A DNA stretch of 64,000 bases from Choanephora cucurbitarum (GCA_025331435.1 JAIWNI010000104.1:36185-100184), one strand, 5' to 3'; counted from the stretch's first letter, positions 10,664-22,290 are shown. Made by a program: numbers and translations. Notes: generated by a model not told the origin, from the sequence alone.

Positions 10664-11372
10664 TTATGTGCTAAATTCTGCGGTAATAGTTCGTTTGGTA
10701 CTTACCTCAAGTCCTCTTTTCTGTGTTTGTTGAGGTATAACCTCTTCATCTTCGCTATCGCTATTATTCCGGCAAAAGTAAAGATGTATGTCAATTAACA
10801 TGTTGAGGGTTTTACTACATTGAGCTTACATAGCCTCGGGAGTGTCCAAGTTGCCAAATCTGTTTTGGTAGCTTGTTGCCACCAGTGTCTTCACGATCCA
10901 GTTGCTCTCACATAGTCCCATTTCTATGTGGTGTATCTGCTGGATTAACTCAGAGGCTCGAGTGTACATTTTGCCTCTGATCGTGGTAGGCACACGTTTC
11001 CAGCTGGGAGGCATGCCGTGATAGAGGCTTAAAATCACTTCATCACTCCTCTCAGTGCAGCATTTGAGCACAGAGTTGTAAGCCTCTTCCGGCGGGACTT
11101 CAGGAAGAAGCTTACCCAAAGCCTCTTTCACATCATAAGCCTTGGGCTTTCGCTTGATGGCGTTGCCGGTCTTTTCGCTCAATGTCCTAGGGTGAGGAAA
11201 TGACGGTCTCAGGCTCTTCATGGAGAGGCTTTTGGACAATCAGATGTTCTTCCAAAGCCAGCACCCTTTTGTTGGTGTCTGCGACTCCGGCCTCGATCCT
11301 TTCAAGCTTACCAACAATCTTTTCCATGCACTCCAAAAGAGTGCTTTCTAAGTTGCTTTTAGTTCTAGGCAT
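10664..11372 (-). pseudogene. Small coiled-coil protein of CACTA element 1 (putative TnpA-like), one frameshift
   Basis: Exon 1 starts at the ATG at 11370-11372. Its N-terminus is a predicted coiled coil (LLECMEKIVGKLERIEAGVA). Near 11190 the frame ends in a stop, and the rest continues one frame over in an open stretch at 10830-11239 that carries PPSWKRVPTTIRGKM and a C-terminal CESNWIVKTLVATSYQNRFG. A 69-bp intron (10761-10829, GTAAGC...AATAG) joins it in frame to an acidic exon (10706-10760, SEDEEV), and reading ends at the TAA at 10664-10666. A one-base insertion is the simplest cause of the break. The protein lies divergently from the transposase gene and matches the paired gene of CACTA element 2 (50672-51655) in layout and in a C-x3-W-x9-Y-x-N-R motif. 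The function in transposition is inferred from position. Confidence 0.6.
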
Positions 11373-11998
11373 GTTTATATTGTAAGATAAAAAGTCTGTG
11401 TATTAAAAACAGTTGTTAAAAAAGAGAATAAGAGTAAAAGATAAGAAAAGATTTGATGCTAGGGTATTATTCTTTATGGCCATGGGTTTTAAAGTGAACC
11501 ATAGCGAATGATTATTCATTTTGAATAGCAATACCTTGCAAATAATCGACAAGTTGCTTACACGCTGCTATGTGTAGCATAACATACCATGTTTATTATA
11601 ATACGTGAATCAGGAGAACACAAAAAAAGCTCTCGAGTTTGATTGCTTGTTAGGGAATTCTAACATCAGCTTTTTGTCAGGTTGATTACTGACCATTATA
11701 ATATGATGATTTTTCATCCTTGACAAATAGAAGTAGAACAAGTTAGATGTTCTTAGTAGGCATTACAGAGACAGCAAGTTATTTATTGTTGAAATAATAT
11801 TATTTCCATGCATTGCAAAGTAGCTTTTGCATATCCTAATTGAGTTCAGTTTCCTTTGCATTCATTGCCCTCGTAACATGGTCTACTGCATATAATTCAT
11901 GTTCTTGTTGAGAGGATGAAATCTCTTTTCTTCTCCTTTTCGTTACTAATATTCCTTTATCTTTACCACTTGCTCACCTTACTTATAGTTTCATCAAA
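11373..11998. promoter_or_regulatory. Divergent intergenic region of CACTA element 1
   Basis: About 625 bp between two divergent start codons, one for the small coiled-coil gene (-) and one for the transposase (+). It must contain both promoters. It is AT-rich and has pyrimidine-rich runs just before the + start. I can name no specific factor sites. The equivalent region of element 2 is 51656-52595. Confidence 0.5.
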
Positions 11999-13259
11999 AT
12001 GGTTTTTTGTGCTCAATGCTCTAGAAGATTTACTCTAAAAAACTACAGAAAGCATCTGAAGGCTGTTAGAAATGAACTTCCTAGAAGAACTGTTACTAAT
12101 TATGCCGAAACTTCCACATCGTCAGAGGCTCCTGCTGATAACAACCAACCATCTGCAGTCGAAAAAGAAGAGTTTGAATCCAGATCATTTAGTACAATGG
12201 AGGATATGGAATTTTAAGTTGCTGGTGTTGACCCTGCAATTCAGAGCTACTATGCTCAGTCTTTGCCTGCGACCGATAGTGTAGACATTAGCCAAGCTTA
12301 TGCAGAGGAGGAAACCTACGCTAGTGTGAAGCGAGATTACGTTGTTGATGTGGACACTAGCTCTACTATTGCTCTGGACGCCAAGAATGTTGCAGTTCAT
12401 CAGGCATTCAAAGAAGGAAACGCAAGTCAGAAAATGATTGACTTGTTCGTCAAAAGGTACAACATGTATCATAAGAGTAAGCATACAATATGCAGTGATG
12501 ATCATATTATTTGACTCTCCAACAAATACTTGTAGATCTTCCCCCTTTAATTTCTGCTCAAAGTCAAAGCACAAGAAACAAGCAAGCGGCGATCTTTCGC
12601 CCAAGGGAAGTTGACGAATGTCGCGGTTGCCGTTACGCCTTGAACGGCACAGATGGGAGAATTGTCCAAAGTGTAATGGTGACAGATATGACGAGCATAG
12701 AAGACCCAAAGCAAAGCACTCGCAATTAGGAAATCGCTCCTCAATTTGCATCTTTGTTTGGCAACAATACTTTTGTTCAGGAACCCAACTTCTTCGGTGT
12801 TGAATGTCTGAGCAAGATATTTAAAGGCGAGTATCTGGATGAAATGATTCAGAGAACAAACTTCCTTGACGAAAGATACAACCTCGCAGTTGGACTCTTT
12901 ATCGATGGCTTCAACCCACATGAATACAACAATGATAGCATGACTGTAGTTAATCTACAAATCTTCAACATACCCGAAACTCAACAGGTATTGTGAAAAA
13001 ATAGGTTATGATACTTATCTTAGACTAATTAACACCTTCTTGCGTCAGGCTTAGAAAAGAAAATTCTGATAGACTGTTGCTTGTATTCCAAAGACCAAGT
13101 ATATTCACAGTTATTTATCATTTATGTTGCAAGAACTGAAAGAGTTGCAGCAAGACGGTATGGTGTTACAAGCTAGTCAGAATTGTTACCATGTCAAGGT
13201 AAATTTGGTTGGATCGTTGGGTGATATTCTTTCAGTATCAGAAATCAATCATCTATCAG
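11999..13259 (+). pseudogene. Tnp2-type CACTA transposase 1, N-terminal part (upstream of the LINE)
   Basis: Starts at the ATG at 11999 with a zinc-finger-like FCAQCSRRFTLKNYRKHLK. A single in-frame TAA (12215-12217) is followed by more of the same frame to about 12514. A Cys-rich segment with ECRGC and then, in a shifted frame, ENCPKCNGDRYDEHRRPK lies at about 12615-12715. At 12754-12990 comes GLFIDGFNPHEYNND, the DGF block with a catalytic Asp of Tnp2 transposases. An intron probably starts at about 12988 (GTATTG). A later exon (about 13100-13259) carries MLQELKELQQDGMVL and is cut by the LINE at 13260. At least one stop and two or three frameshifts make it non-functional. The match is to Tnp2 motif order recalled from plant and fungal CACTA elements. 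Confidence 0.75.
13247..13259. repeat. Target-site duplication of the LINE, left copy (13 bp)
   Basis: AATCATCTATCAG at 13247-13259 is repeated at 18450-18462, directly after the A-tail of the LINE. The first one or two A residues may belong to the tail, so the duplication is 11-13 bp. This length is typical of target-primed LINE insertion. Confidence 0.92.
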
Positions 13260-13260
13260 C

Positions 13261-14618
13261 ATGGTTCTTCCCGATAATAATCAGACTGACCATTTGGGTG
13301 GCTTAGCTCCATCTTCAAACCTACAACCAACATCTCAACAACCTCATCACAACGATCATGGTCGCAGATCGCAGGCAAAACCCAACGCAGGTCCCTCCTA
13401 TCATCACTGGATGAGAGACCCCGTTCATCTGACGACGGCATCAGAATCAAAAAGTCGCAGATCTGGCGCCCTGGACACGGAGCCAACAGCCTTTTTATCG
13501 ACATGACCGGCAGAAATGAGAAGAAGCTTGAGCTCCTTCGTTTGGTAGCTGAACAGTATCCCTCTAGGTTGGGTGTATCGACCCAACAAACTGGAGCTTT
13601 ACGTTTCGCAGAAATAAATTTTGCAGACAACGATCCAGCAGTAGAAGAATTTTTGGACCGAGGTCTTAAATTAAACGATCTTGAGGTCATTTTGTCTTGT
13701 AGAGCAATTGAGGGTGACAAGGAAGTAGTTCGCTTGCGATTGTCTCGTCTACCTTTTCTAAAAGACAAAGACTTATTGGAGGGTTTAACTGAGAGTTTTG
13801 AAAAACATGGACAGATTCTAGATATGGGCATTCTTGTTGAGCCCCAAACTCAGACATATATGTGTACTGGGTACGCTGTCCTCAATATCAGCAATTCAAA
13901 TCTTGAGACACCTTATGCACCTCTAAGACACATAATCCCTTGGGCAGGAAGCGATGATAAGTCCTTTTACGCAGTGTGGAATCAGATGCCCAAATATTGC
14001 AAATACTGTCATGAAGAGGGACACACCATCGGAAACTGTAGTCAACGACGCCAGAGGTATACCTGCTGGACCTGTGGAGAGCCTGAACACATGGCCGCCA
14101 GTTGTTCCAGAGATGCCCCTGCTAAGCGTCCGAGAGCGCCTCCTAAAGCACCCGCCAAGGTTCAGCCTCTGCCACCACCCTCAAAAGTATCGGAGGATCC
14201 CATTGATCTTCCTCCAACAGATCCTCATTCAGTTAAACCCACACCTTCTCCTGGAATGAAGAGGGATCGCATAGGTGATGCGATCCCTCAAATGGTAAGT
14301 AAGCCATTGAAAGACTATCAGACAAAGGAAACTTCAGTTGCTCCTTTAGGTACTACTCCCTCCACGACTATCGAGTCAGATACACAGCAGGACGATCTGC
14401 CTCAAACTCAATTCACTCAGCCCGAAGTAACAGCTCCTCGACTTGAACCAACCCGTCGCTCCACCCGACTCACCCCTCATAGAATTGAGGATAAGGTCAA
14501 CGATATGACCACAGAGTATGCCGACATAGTGGACGAATTGATGCAAGAAGCCTCTCCTCGTCATCCGAGTCATCCACACTCCAGCGGAGCAGTGGATTTT
14601 ATGAATAGCCAATGTTAA
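13261..14618 (+). CDS. LINE C ORF1: gag-like nucleic-acid-binding protein
   Basis: ORF1 proteins of LINEs bind the element RNA and form the particle in which retrotransposition occurs. The main frame has its first ATG at 13503 and runs 371 residues to the TAA at 14616-14618. It holds two CCHC knuckles at residues 166-179 and 188-201 (C-x2-C-x4-H-x4-C each), followed by a Pro-rich tail. The same frame is open upstream from about 13290, and the ATG at 13261 opens a different frame of 82 codons, so either a frameshift lies between 13290 and 13506 or translation starts at 13503. The block NSLFIDMTG just before and at the start matches NSTFIDIT in LINE copy F, which suggests that the native protein begins upstream of 13503. 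Confidence 0.85.
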
Positions 14619-17600
14619 TGAGTAGTAAACCACAATTACTACTCAACATCGCGTCTCTGAACTGTAATAGTTTAGTGAAGCAAAAGAAACCTCAAGTTCG
14701 CTCCCAATTTATACGTTACATTCGCTCCTTAGATCTCGACATTATCGCTTTACAAGAAACACACATTACCTCCACTTCTCAACACATTATTGACAATCAG
14801 CTCCAGGCCCATCAAACGATGTGGACCTCTAATTGTGGACTGATGTCCTTCTCACCAGCCTATCAACTTTCCGACGATTTAGTACCTTCCAATGATAGAG
14901 TCATCCTTAGTAGGGTGACTCATCCCCATAATGCCTATCCGGCCTTCCACGTCCTAGTCATTTATGCTCCAGCTTCCTCAGGAGCTGACAGAAGAGCATT
15001 CTTTACTTCCTTACTATCCCAAATTCAAGATCCCTCCTTGAACATTGATATGAATAAATTGTTTATTATGGGTGATATCAATTACTCATATTTGCGTCCA
15101 TGCGTTTCGTCACAAGCCTCTTTGGATTGGGTCACCTTTCTGGAAGATGGTTTTACAAACGCACTGTGGACTAAAGATTTACACGACAATCCTACCTTTA
15201 GAAGGAGTGACTCTGTCCACTCAACTATTGAATATATTTTTGTCAGCAAAGAACTGACCAACCTTATTACGAATGCAGACCTTCTTTTGCTCCATCCGGA
15301 ATGGACAGACCACCTGCTTCTATTTACCACCTGTACCTTGGGTGCCTCGTCTACCGGGCCGGGAATGTGGAGGGCTAACCCTTCACTCCTACAACAACCT
15401 GCCTACCATGCACATCTGCTACAAAACTTGCCTACTATCCTTGATAAGGCAAAACGCCAAGCGTCAGACGCGCAATCCCAATGGGATTACGTGAAACGCG
15501 GTTTCAAGAAGACTACCAAAGGCTTTGCTGTTAAGCAGTCCAAATGAAGGAAGACAAAACTAAAACAACTGCAGAGTGAAAGAAATGCTTTCCTGAGAAG
15601 TCGACCCAGCATAGAGGAACGCACCAAGGGACTGCTCAAATATGACCGTCCTATAGCAGCAATCCAACGTGACCTCAATGACATCCTGGCCACTCGGGCT
15701 GGAGTTCGATGGCGGGAACAGGGTGAGACCTCGGTGAGGTATCTTAAGAATACTATCAGACGAAGGACTATTTCTCAGAACATTGCCGCACTCAGAGATG
15801 AAAACTCCTCCTCACCATCTACTGATATCCATCAAATGTTAGACTGTTCAGAGTCTTTCTACTCACGCTTATATGCTACTGATCATGTTGACATTACACA
15901 ATTAGATGACTACTTTGCCTCCTTGGTGGATGTTCCTGTATTGGATGCCAGCGGTCAGGCCTTGTTGGTAGAGCCCATTACCATCGAAGAGATACTTTCC
16001 GCCACCAAAGCAGTGGTCTCTAAGAAGAGCAGCCCCGGTGCAGATGGCATTGGTTATGCGTTCCTTTATGAACTGTTTCGCTTCCCCTCCCTTCAAGAAA
16101 TGGTCTGTAGAGTTTTCAACGACGCACTCTTGAGAGGCATTTTCCCTGCTAGCTGGCAAGACATCCGCGTGCGACTGTTGCCCAAAAAGGGTGATCTGAC
16201 TTTACTCAAGAATTGGCGACCTATATCCCTCATTAACTGCGATGCCAAGATATTCACAAGAATCATCAATAACCGGATGCGTGGTCTCATTGACATGTTA
16301 ATCAATAAGCATCAAACCGGGTTTATGCCTGGAAGATTTATTGCTGAAAACGGTCTTCTATTGTCGACCATCATGGACCATGCACGCAAGGAAAAGCCTA
16401 CTGACATTGCTCTTCTCCTCGACCAGGAAAAGGCGTATGACAAAGTACATCCCGCGTACCTTCGCAAGGCACTTCAAAGCTTTCAATTCCCCGAGCCTTT
16501 CATCCGCAGCATTATAGGTCTGTTTTTCGGCAATCAGGTAAAAATAAATGTCAACGGCTACTTCTCCCTTCCTATTACACAACAGAGAGGCCTTCGCCAA
16601 GGTGATCCCCTGTCTCCGATTCTCTTCAATCTGGCACTGGAGCCTTTTTTGGGACACATCATCCAAGACGTAACCTACCGTGGCTTCACATTTCCTGCAC
16701 TACCTTCTGCAGCGGTTGTCACACCTGCCCCGATCAAGGTCCTGGCATACGCAGATGATATCTGCGTTTTCCTGTCTGACAGGCATGATTTTGAAAGACT
16801 TCAAGTGCATCTCCAAGCCTATGGACGGGTATCTAATGCCCGAGCTAATATAGACAAAATAGAAGCCATATCTCTCAACGGGGACGCCTTACCAGAATGG
16901 CAGGCTTTGCTTCGCTCCCATTCGATACACTCTTGGCATGACCGTTCTTCGGACACAGCCTTAAGATATTTAGGATTTCCAGTCATTTCACACATTCGTC
17001 AGCGGCGATGGGTTGAGTCTAATCTTACCACCGAGGTTAAAAGGATCTGTGACCAATATGCGTCCAGGAACCTTTCAATCCGTGGCAGAGTAGTACTTGT
17101 CAACTCAGTGATACTGTCAAAACTGTGGCACATACTTCGAGTGATATCGTTCCCTCAGTCCTTCTTTCACCAGCTCAGATCTATCATAGGTCAGTTTGTT
17201 TGTAAAGGCTTTACTCCTAAGATCAGCTACGCCCATCTTTGTCGCAGCAAATCCTCTGTTGGTCTGGGTCTCCTGGATCCACAAATTCAGCAATACTGCT
17301 TGTTTTCTCGATGGCTGCGTACACCCTTCCGGCCCTCTGACTCCAGTTCTCTGTGTCACGCCTATCTTGTAGATGCGATCTCTCGTTTTTACAATGTTGG
17401 TTCTCACTCTCTTCTCTCTCTGTTCTTCTCGTCTCTCAGGCCTGTTACCTCACTAGAACATGCCAACTACACGCACACTATCTTCGCAACTATGGACCGC
17501 TATCTGCATCAACTTGACCTTTCTGGAATTTCTTGTAGTCCGGCTACTCTTCTTCAGATGCCGTTAAACTCTTTGTTTACGACTATCCCAGCTGATCACT

Positions 17601-18367
17601 GGATTCTCAAGAAGCGCAACCGTCTTCTCCTTGTCTCTGACTTTTTCTCTTTTGACCTTGTTCGGCGTTGCTTTCGACCGTTCACTCGCCAGGACAATCC
17701 CCCGTTCCCAACACTTTCAGGTAAACTGTGGCAAGAACTGATGGTCAATCGTCAGCTTCCTTTCTCTGCCCGCCTTCTTCGGGTTTTGTCATCACCGCCT
17801 GATTCCCTAGGGATCTTAGACGTTACTCCTTTTCAAAAGGCAGTTCGATCTTCTTCAGTCTGGTCCCTTTGAAGTGCGGAGGTACGACCGTTGCATGTTC
17901 ACTCGCTGCTGCCTTCTCCTCAAAATGCAGTGTCGCCGCAGGCATGGAAATATTTTTGGTCACTCAAAATTCGTCCAGAAACCCGTACATTTTGGTATCG
18001 TACTATACCCAAAAAGACTCACTCGCAACAGAGTGTTGCACAATTCCGCCCAGATACAGACCCTTCCTGCTGTTTCTGTCAGATACCGGTGGAGACGAGT
18101 AGTCATCTCCTCGTCGAATGCCCATTGAAGTGGCGGGTGTGGAGAGAGGTTCTCTCTCGCTTAGCACCCTATCTAGAATTTCAGTCTGGTGACGTATTGC
18201 GAGTCCTTCATCACTTGGATTCAGTCGAGTTCGTTTCCACCTCTCAACTACACCATTTATGCGCAGCCACAGCTTTGTCTCTCTGGCGAGCCCACTGGGC
18301 TTTCGTCATAGACAACCAACCATTCAGTAGAACATCCATTCTCAATACTATTTATAAATTGAAATAA
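14612..18367 (+). pseudogene. LINE C ORF2: endonuclease-reverse transcriptase with two in-frame TGA stops
   Basis: One reading frame from 14612 to the TAA at 18367 (about 1,250 codons) is broken only by TGA at 15545-15547 and at 17870-17872. Domains in order: an AP-type endonuclease that nicks target DNA (IIALQETHI, IMGDINYS, HPEWTDHLLL; 14612-15400); a linker; a reverse transcriptase (SSPGADGIGY, LLPKKGDLTLLKNWRPISLI, LDQEKAYDKVHPAYL, GLRQGDPLSPILFNL, and YADD at 16748-16759); and a C-terminal zinc motif C-x2-C...H...C at about 18060-18130. Both stops could come from a single C-to-T change of CGA. Its start overlaps ORF1 through TAATG (14616-14620), an arrangement known to support stop-restart translation in some LINEs such as SART1. 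All catalytic motifs are intact. Confidence 0.9.
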
Positions 18368-18449
18368 CCTTATCCCCCGAGCGCACCGCTCACTACGACG
18401 TGTGACTCTATAATCATTATTTTAATAAAATAATTCTTACACAAAAAAA
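18368..18449 (+). other. LINE C 3' untranslated region and A-tail
   Basis: About 80 bp after the ORF2 stop, ending TTTTAATAAAATAATTCTTA and a short A-run (18443-18450). AATAAAA near 18424 may serve as the polyadenylation signal. The short tail is directly followed by the right copy of the target duplication (18450-18462). Confidence 0.75.
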
Positions 18450-18462
18450 AATCATCTATCAG

Positions 18463-19953
18463 GCCATTCTTCTTATCACCCTTGTAGACTATGTACAATA
18501 CAAGGCACATACATCAGTTCTACTACGTGTCTGCATAGTCATTTAAATTTGGAAGAAGCTTGTAGAGATCGTACTTTGATCGATTTCATTACACCAGACA
18601 CCGCAAATGGTATTAAACAAAAAAGTCCTTTTATTGATTTGAAATTGTTCTTTTCACCTATGTTCTTCGGCATTGATACTTTTCACTTGTTTGACTAAAA
18701 CATTGCTCGAAGAATCAAAGACTATATCATGAGCAACACTCCACTTGGACTTATGCACAGATATCAGTAAAATGTTACTGATTGCATTATGTAGCAGACG
18801 GCATCTGTCCCTTCCATTTTTGAAGGATCTTTTTTAGCCTTTTCTCAAACCGGCTTACAAGATTCGTGGTGTAGATTGATCCTTGTTCTTGCAATTCATT
18901 GTTCCAACATTGGTTGCTGAACAAATTGAGTTTCAAGAACATGAGAGCCGAAGACAAGGAAGAAGCAGGCCTGACGAAGAAGTGAAGGCAGTGCTTGATG
19001 CTTTGTATTGTATCTCTAAAATATGTGGATAGGCAACCAAAAGACAAATTGAAGATGGAGAACTAGTTGAATTAGACCGGCTAGTCCAGCAATGGCTATC
19101 CTTTTTGACCGAGCACATGTTCCCTAAAGTGTATAATGTCAATCAGCATTAACTTAGTCATCTCGTTCAGTGGCTCAAAGCAAAGCATTTGCATCAAATC
19201 AATTGTAAACCTCTCGAATGAAGAATTCAAAGATTGAAAAGATCAATCAAGACATCTACAACAAGCTTGGTTACGGCTGAAAAAGTCATCATTGACGAGG
19301 CATACCGCCATTTCCAAACTCGTACCTTAATAGATTATAAAAATTTAGCAATTCTTGAGCTGGACATCTCTCCTGCGTTTTCTGTAAGAGGAAAACTCAA
19401 TGACTATAGACAGGTACAATTGCCAAAACATCTAGCAAAGCATAAGCAAGTACAACAAAGTAGCCTTGTAGACGAAATTCTCTTGGCTAAGACTGTGTGT
19501 TTTAACGCTGGGCGAAAGTTTGATTCCAGTCTTTCGAAAGATAACAGAAAGACCCATCTTTCATGTTATGCTTTGATATAGCGGGATAATCAAGCGAAAC
19601 CAGCTACTGGTAAGATATTGCTGCTGTTTAAGCAAACCGATGGCAATTAGTATGCTCTGGTGCACTTTTTTCAAGGCGTTCAAATATCTATTGCTGGCCA
19701 TCCATTTTGCAATGGTAGAGAAAGTTGTAACAACGATTATACTTCACGAGGCGCTGTACTTGAAGTAGTAACTCTTCATAACCTAATAATACCTATTGCT
19801 ATGATAGAATCCAAAACAAAATTGGATCAATATGAAGGCAGGAAATACTTATTCTGGCCACAAATGAGTAGGACATCTGCTGATATTGAAGACTATGAAT
19901 ACTGCTTTGATTTCGAAGATGAATTGTATTTAGAAGAGGAATTTGATGCTTAG
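18463..19953 (+). pseudogene. Tnp2-type CACTA transposase 1, C-terminal part (downstream of the LINE)
   Basis: Ignoring the LINE and one copy of the duplication, reading continues in the frame left at 13259. The codon following NHLS runs directly into GHSSYHPCRLC, equivalent to AGHTSTFGCRVC of the transposase in CACTA element 2. Then come SPMFFGIDTFHLF (about 18655-18690), scattered open pieces at about 18900-19230, and open stretches at 19234-19581 (115 aa) and 19660-19953 (97 aa, ending in an acidic tail). Stops at several points show decay apart from the LINE insertion. The last piece is the C-terminal region seen in the equivalent gene at 56343-56690, which ends in a similar position near the element end. 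Confidence 0.7.
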
Positions 19954-19974
19954 GTCAGATATGTTTGTTACCAT

Positions 19975-20080
19975 TTACTCTATGCCTATACTCTATGCCT
20001 ATAATCTATGCCTCTTACTCTATGCCTTTTACTCTATACCTCTATTCTAAGCTTTCTCCTTATATTTCGTAATCTATGCC
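19975..20080. repeat. Short tandem repeat near the right end of CACTA element 1
   Basis: Five to six imperfect copies of a unit like TACTCTATGCCT, spaced 12-16 bp, directly after the transposase stop. It lies in the subterminal zone of the element. A possible polyadenylation signal AATAAAG follows at about 20113. Whether the array is a binding site is unknown. Confidence 0.75.
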
Positions 20081-20218
20081 TCCCAATCTGTGTCTAGTGC
20101 ATCTGTTAAAACCAATAAAGAAAAAAAAACTTTAAAATCAAAAAGCAAAAATAAACTTAAAAAATAGCTGTAGAAAATAAAATATTTTTATAGTGACAAC
20201 CAGGAAATTTAACGAATA

Positions 20219-20263
20219 TTTAATGGAAGTGATGGAAATTTTCAGAATTTTTGAATCGCAGTG
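20219..20263 (-). repeat. Right terminal inverted repeat of CACTA element 1
   Basis: Ends in AATCGCAGTG at 20263, the complement of the left terminus CACTGCGATT. AGT follows at 20264-20266 and duplicates 10125-10127. Confidence 0.9.
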
Positions 20264-20410
20264 AGTGTTCTATTGAAGAGAATTTGATTTTTATCAACAG
20301 GAGACAAATTAAAGCACAACTAAGTTATTATCTAAAAGAAAAAGGCTATAAAGTTTCGATTAGACATATGGTCTTTCTCAAAACGATGCGGTATATTTAT
20401 TTGAGCGAAA

Positions 20411-20600
20411 TACAGTCATCCCCCGATTTAGGGAACGAAATATAAGGAACGATTTTGATTTAGGGAACGGTCTTGAGGGAACCGAAGTTCGTTTAACGCT
20501 AAAAATCCCTGCTATTGCTATGAGAAATAGGGAACAATTTTGATTTAGGGAAGGGTGTCGAGGGAACCAAGACTGTTCCCTAAATCGGGAGATGACTGTA
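20411..20600. mobile_element. MITE B, 190 bp including TA duplications
   Basis: Terminal repeats TACAGTCATCCCCCGATTTA and TAAATCGGGAGATGACTGTA are near-perfect complements and continue into GGGAACG and GTTCCC. TA on both sides is the target duplication. Two internal direct repeats, each of the form GGGAAC(G/A) or GGAACG, then ATTTTGATTTAGGGAA, then GAGGGAACC, lie at about 20447-20482 and 20531-20568. There is no coding capacity. A shorter, decayed relative is at 43793-43908. CAGT ends with TA duplications fit the Tc1/pogo superfamily. Confidence 0.92.
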
Positions 20601-22290
20601 CCATTTTTAAGACGAACTTGCACATTTTTAATTTATGTAGAACAGTGTGTTGTTTGTAATGGCTGTTGATGATTTTCTCAATACCTTCTGTCTCTTATCT
20701 TTTAAATCAAAAAAAGTCAATGCTTCGTTTTCTTTTGACAATCCTCATACAAATACAATATAATGGAATGGCTCAACAATACGGTTAACACATGGCTTAC
20801 AGACCAATAAACAACTCTGAAGGTGGGTTTCATTGTTCTGTAAACAATCACAAAGCTCTTGTAATAACAGCAGACACACACAGATACAAACACAGGCATA
20901 CACACACACAACACATGCATAGACTATCTATGTGCGGGGGGTGGTAGTGGACCCAGATGAGTCCATAACCTCTGTAGAACAACAATAGTTGCGAGCAAAG
21001 CTGGCAACTTTTGTGTTTCCAGCCGGCATAGGGTCGTATATACATAATGCAGGTGCGGCATTCAGACTTGTAAGAGTGATGGTAACATCAAAAGTAGTAG
21101 TAGCAACGGCAGACACAGAGGCAAACGTACAAGCCACATAAAAGTATGTATGATGCTAGCTTAATGCCCGGCTCATAGTCAACGCAATACTCAACAAAAT
21201 TGGAGACATACCTGATAAGAGTCATAGGTAGGCTAGTTCATAGCAAACATAACACGGCAAAGCGAGTCGTGTGAACAAAACTTATGTGCCCAGTAGTCAG
21301 ACCGGCTTAGCAGAGACTTGCTCTTCAGCTAGTAGATGAGCATGTGTAAAAAGCAAAGAATAAGAGATGGAGGAGTATGAAGAGTATGAACAAAGTGAAA
21401 AGAAAAAAATTCTCCTCTCACATATCTCTCCTAGTGACGTGTTCGCTTACCGCTCAGAATGAGCCAATCAGATGCTTAGTAGCATATCTATTGTTTGTTG
21501 TTACCAATGACAGGTCATACATATTAAACTGAGTTGATCAGAGAGAAATTCTCAGCATTAGAAACTACCAATAGTGGATATAGCTTGTTACAAGAAGTGT
21601 GTCTACTCAACATGAGAACTACTATACGAATTAGCAAACACCACAGCGCAGGGGATTGTGTCTTTGCACCAAACAGAGTATTACCACAGTGAGATTGTGC
21701 AAAAACTTAGTAGACAAATAAAGAATTGAGGTTTTCAGAAAAATTGTATAGTCAGGTGCTTGTTTTTATTGTTGCATTCAACTCAGAACTGTTTAAAGTA
21801 GCTATATGTTGACTATGGTGAATTTTTGAGATGTTTAATTTTTTGGCTGTTTAGCAGTGCAATTGTGTTAGTAAGGAAATGGTAGGAAAATCGTCAAGAT
21901 TAGGTTTTTTTTATGTTGTAACAAAAGGAAGAGAGTGGTGAGAAAAAAAGATAGTTCGTGGAAAAATAGTGGTTCTAAAAAGGATGAGAGTAAGGAATCT
22001 GTTTATGGTGAAAAGGTCATAAATTTTTAGGGATAGACATTATTATCAGATTGATCGGGATAGTGAGATATCATGGACCAATTATAAACAACTTGTCCTG
22101 ATTGTATTATTACAGATTCAAAGATCTTAATTAAAGACGATTATATGGTTATTAAACGATGTGACTAATAAATGCAAATGGTCTTCATTCGCTTAACTAT
22201 CACACACACTGATAAAAACCAAACCAACAGTAGTATCTCAATTGTATGTATCGCTTTCATAGGTTAGTTTATTTGTAACAAGTTTTGTTT
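20601..22290. other. Stretch without recognised genes; CA-rich patch
   Basis: Intergenic or decayed sequence. A CA-rich low-complexity patch lies at about 20870-20915. Minus-strand ORFs here are short and partly low-complexity. No domain, repeat boundary or RNA gene was recognised. Confidence 0.5.

Larger units (their letters stand above)
13260..18449 (+). mobile_element. LINE copy C: nearly intact non-LTR retrotransposon, about 5.19 kb
   Basis: Bounded by a 13-bp duplication and ending in a short A-run (18443-18450). It carries ORF1 with two CCHC knuckles and ORF2 with endonuclease, reverse transcriptase and a C-terminal zinc motif, overlapping through TAATG. It begins only one base before an ATG, so the 5' untranslated region is absent or very short; a small 5' truncation is likely. 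It sits inside the Tnp2 transposase gene of CACTA element 1. ORF2 has just two in-frame stops, so the copy is younger than LINE copies A, B, D, E and F. Confidence 0.92.
10128..20263 (+). mobile_element. CACTA (En/Spm) transposon 1, complete, 10,136 bp with a nested LINE
   Basis: The ends are inverted repeats beginning CACTGCGATT: left from 10128, right ending at 20263, about 30 bp imperfect. They are flanked by a perfect 3-bp duplication AGT (10125-10127 and 20264-20266). CACTA-type elements are defined by CACT(A/G) ends, 3-bp duplications and a Tnp2-type transposase, and all three are present. Inside lie subterminal repeats, a small coiled-coil gene on - (10664-11372) and a Tnp2-type transposase gene on + (11999-19953). 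The LINE at 13260-18449 is a later insertion; without it the element is about 4.9 kb. Confidence 0.92.

Noticed and set aside
20928..21137. 69-codon minus-strand ORF rich in Thr, Ala and Ser
   Set aside because: It lies beside a CA-rich low-complexity patch, with no domain, no exon partners and no homologue I recognise.
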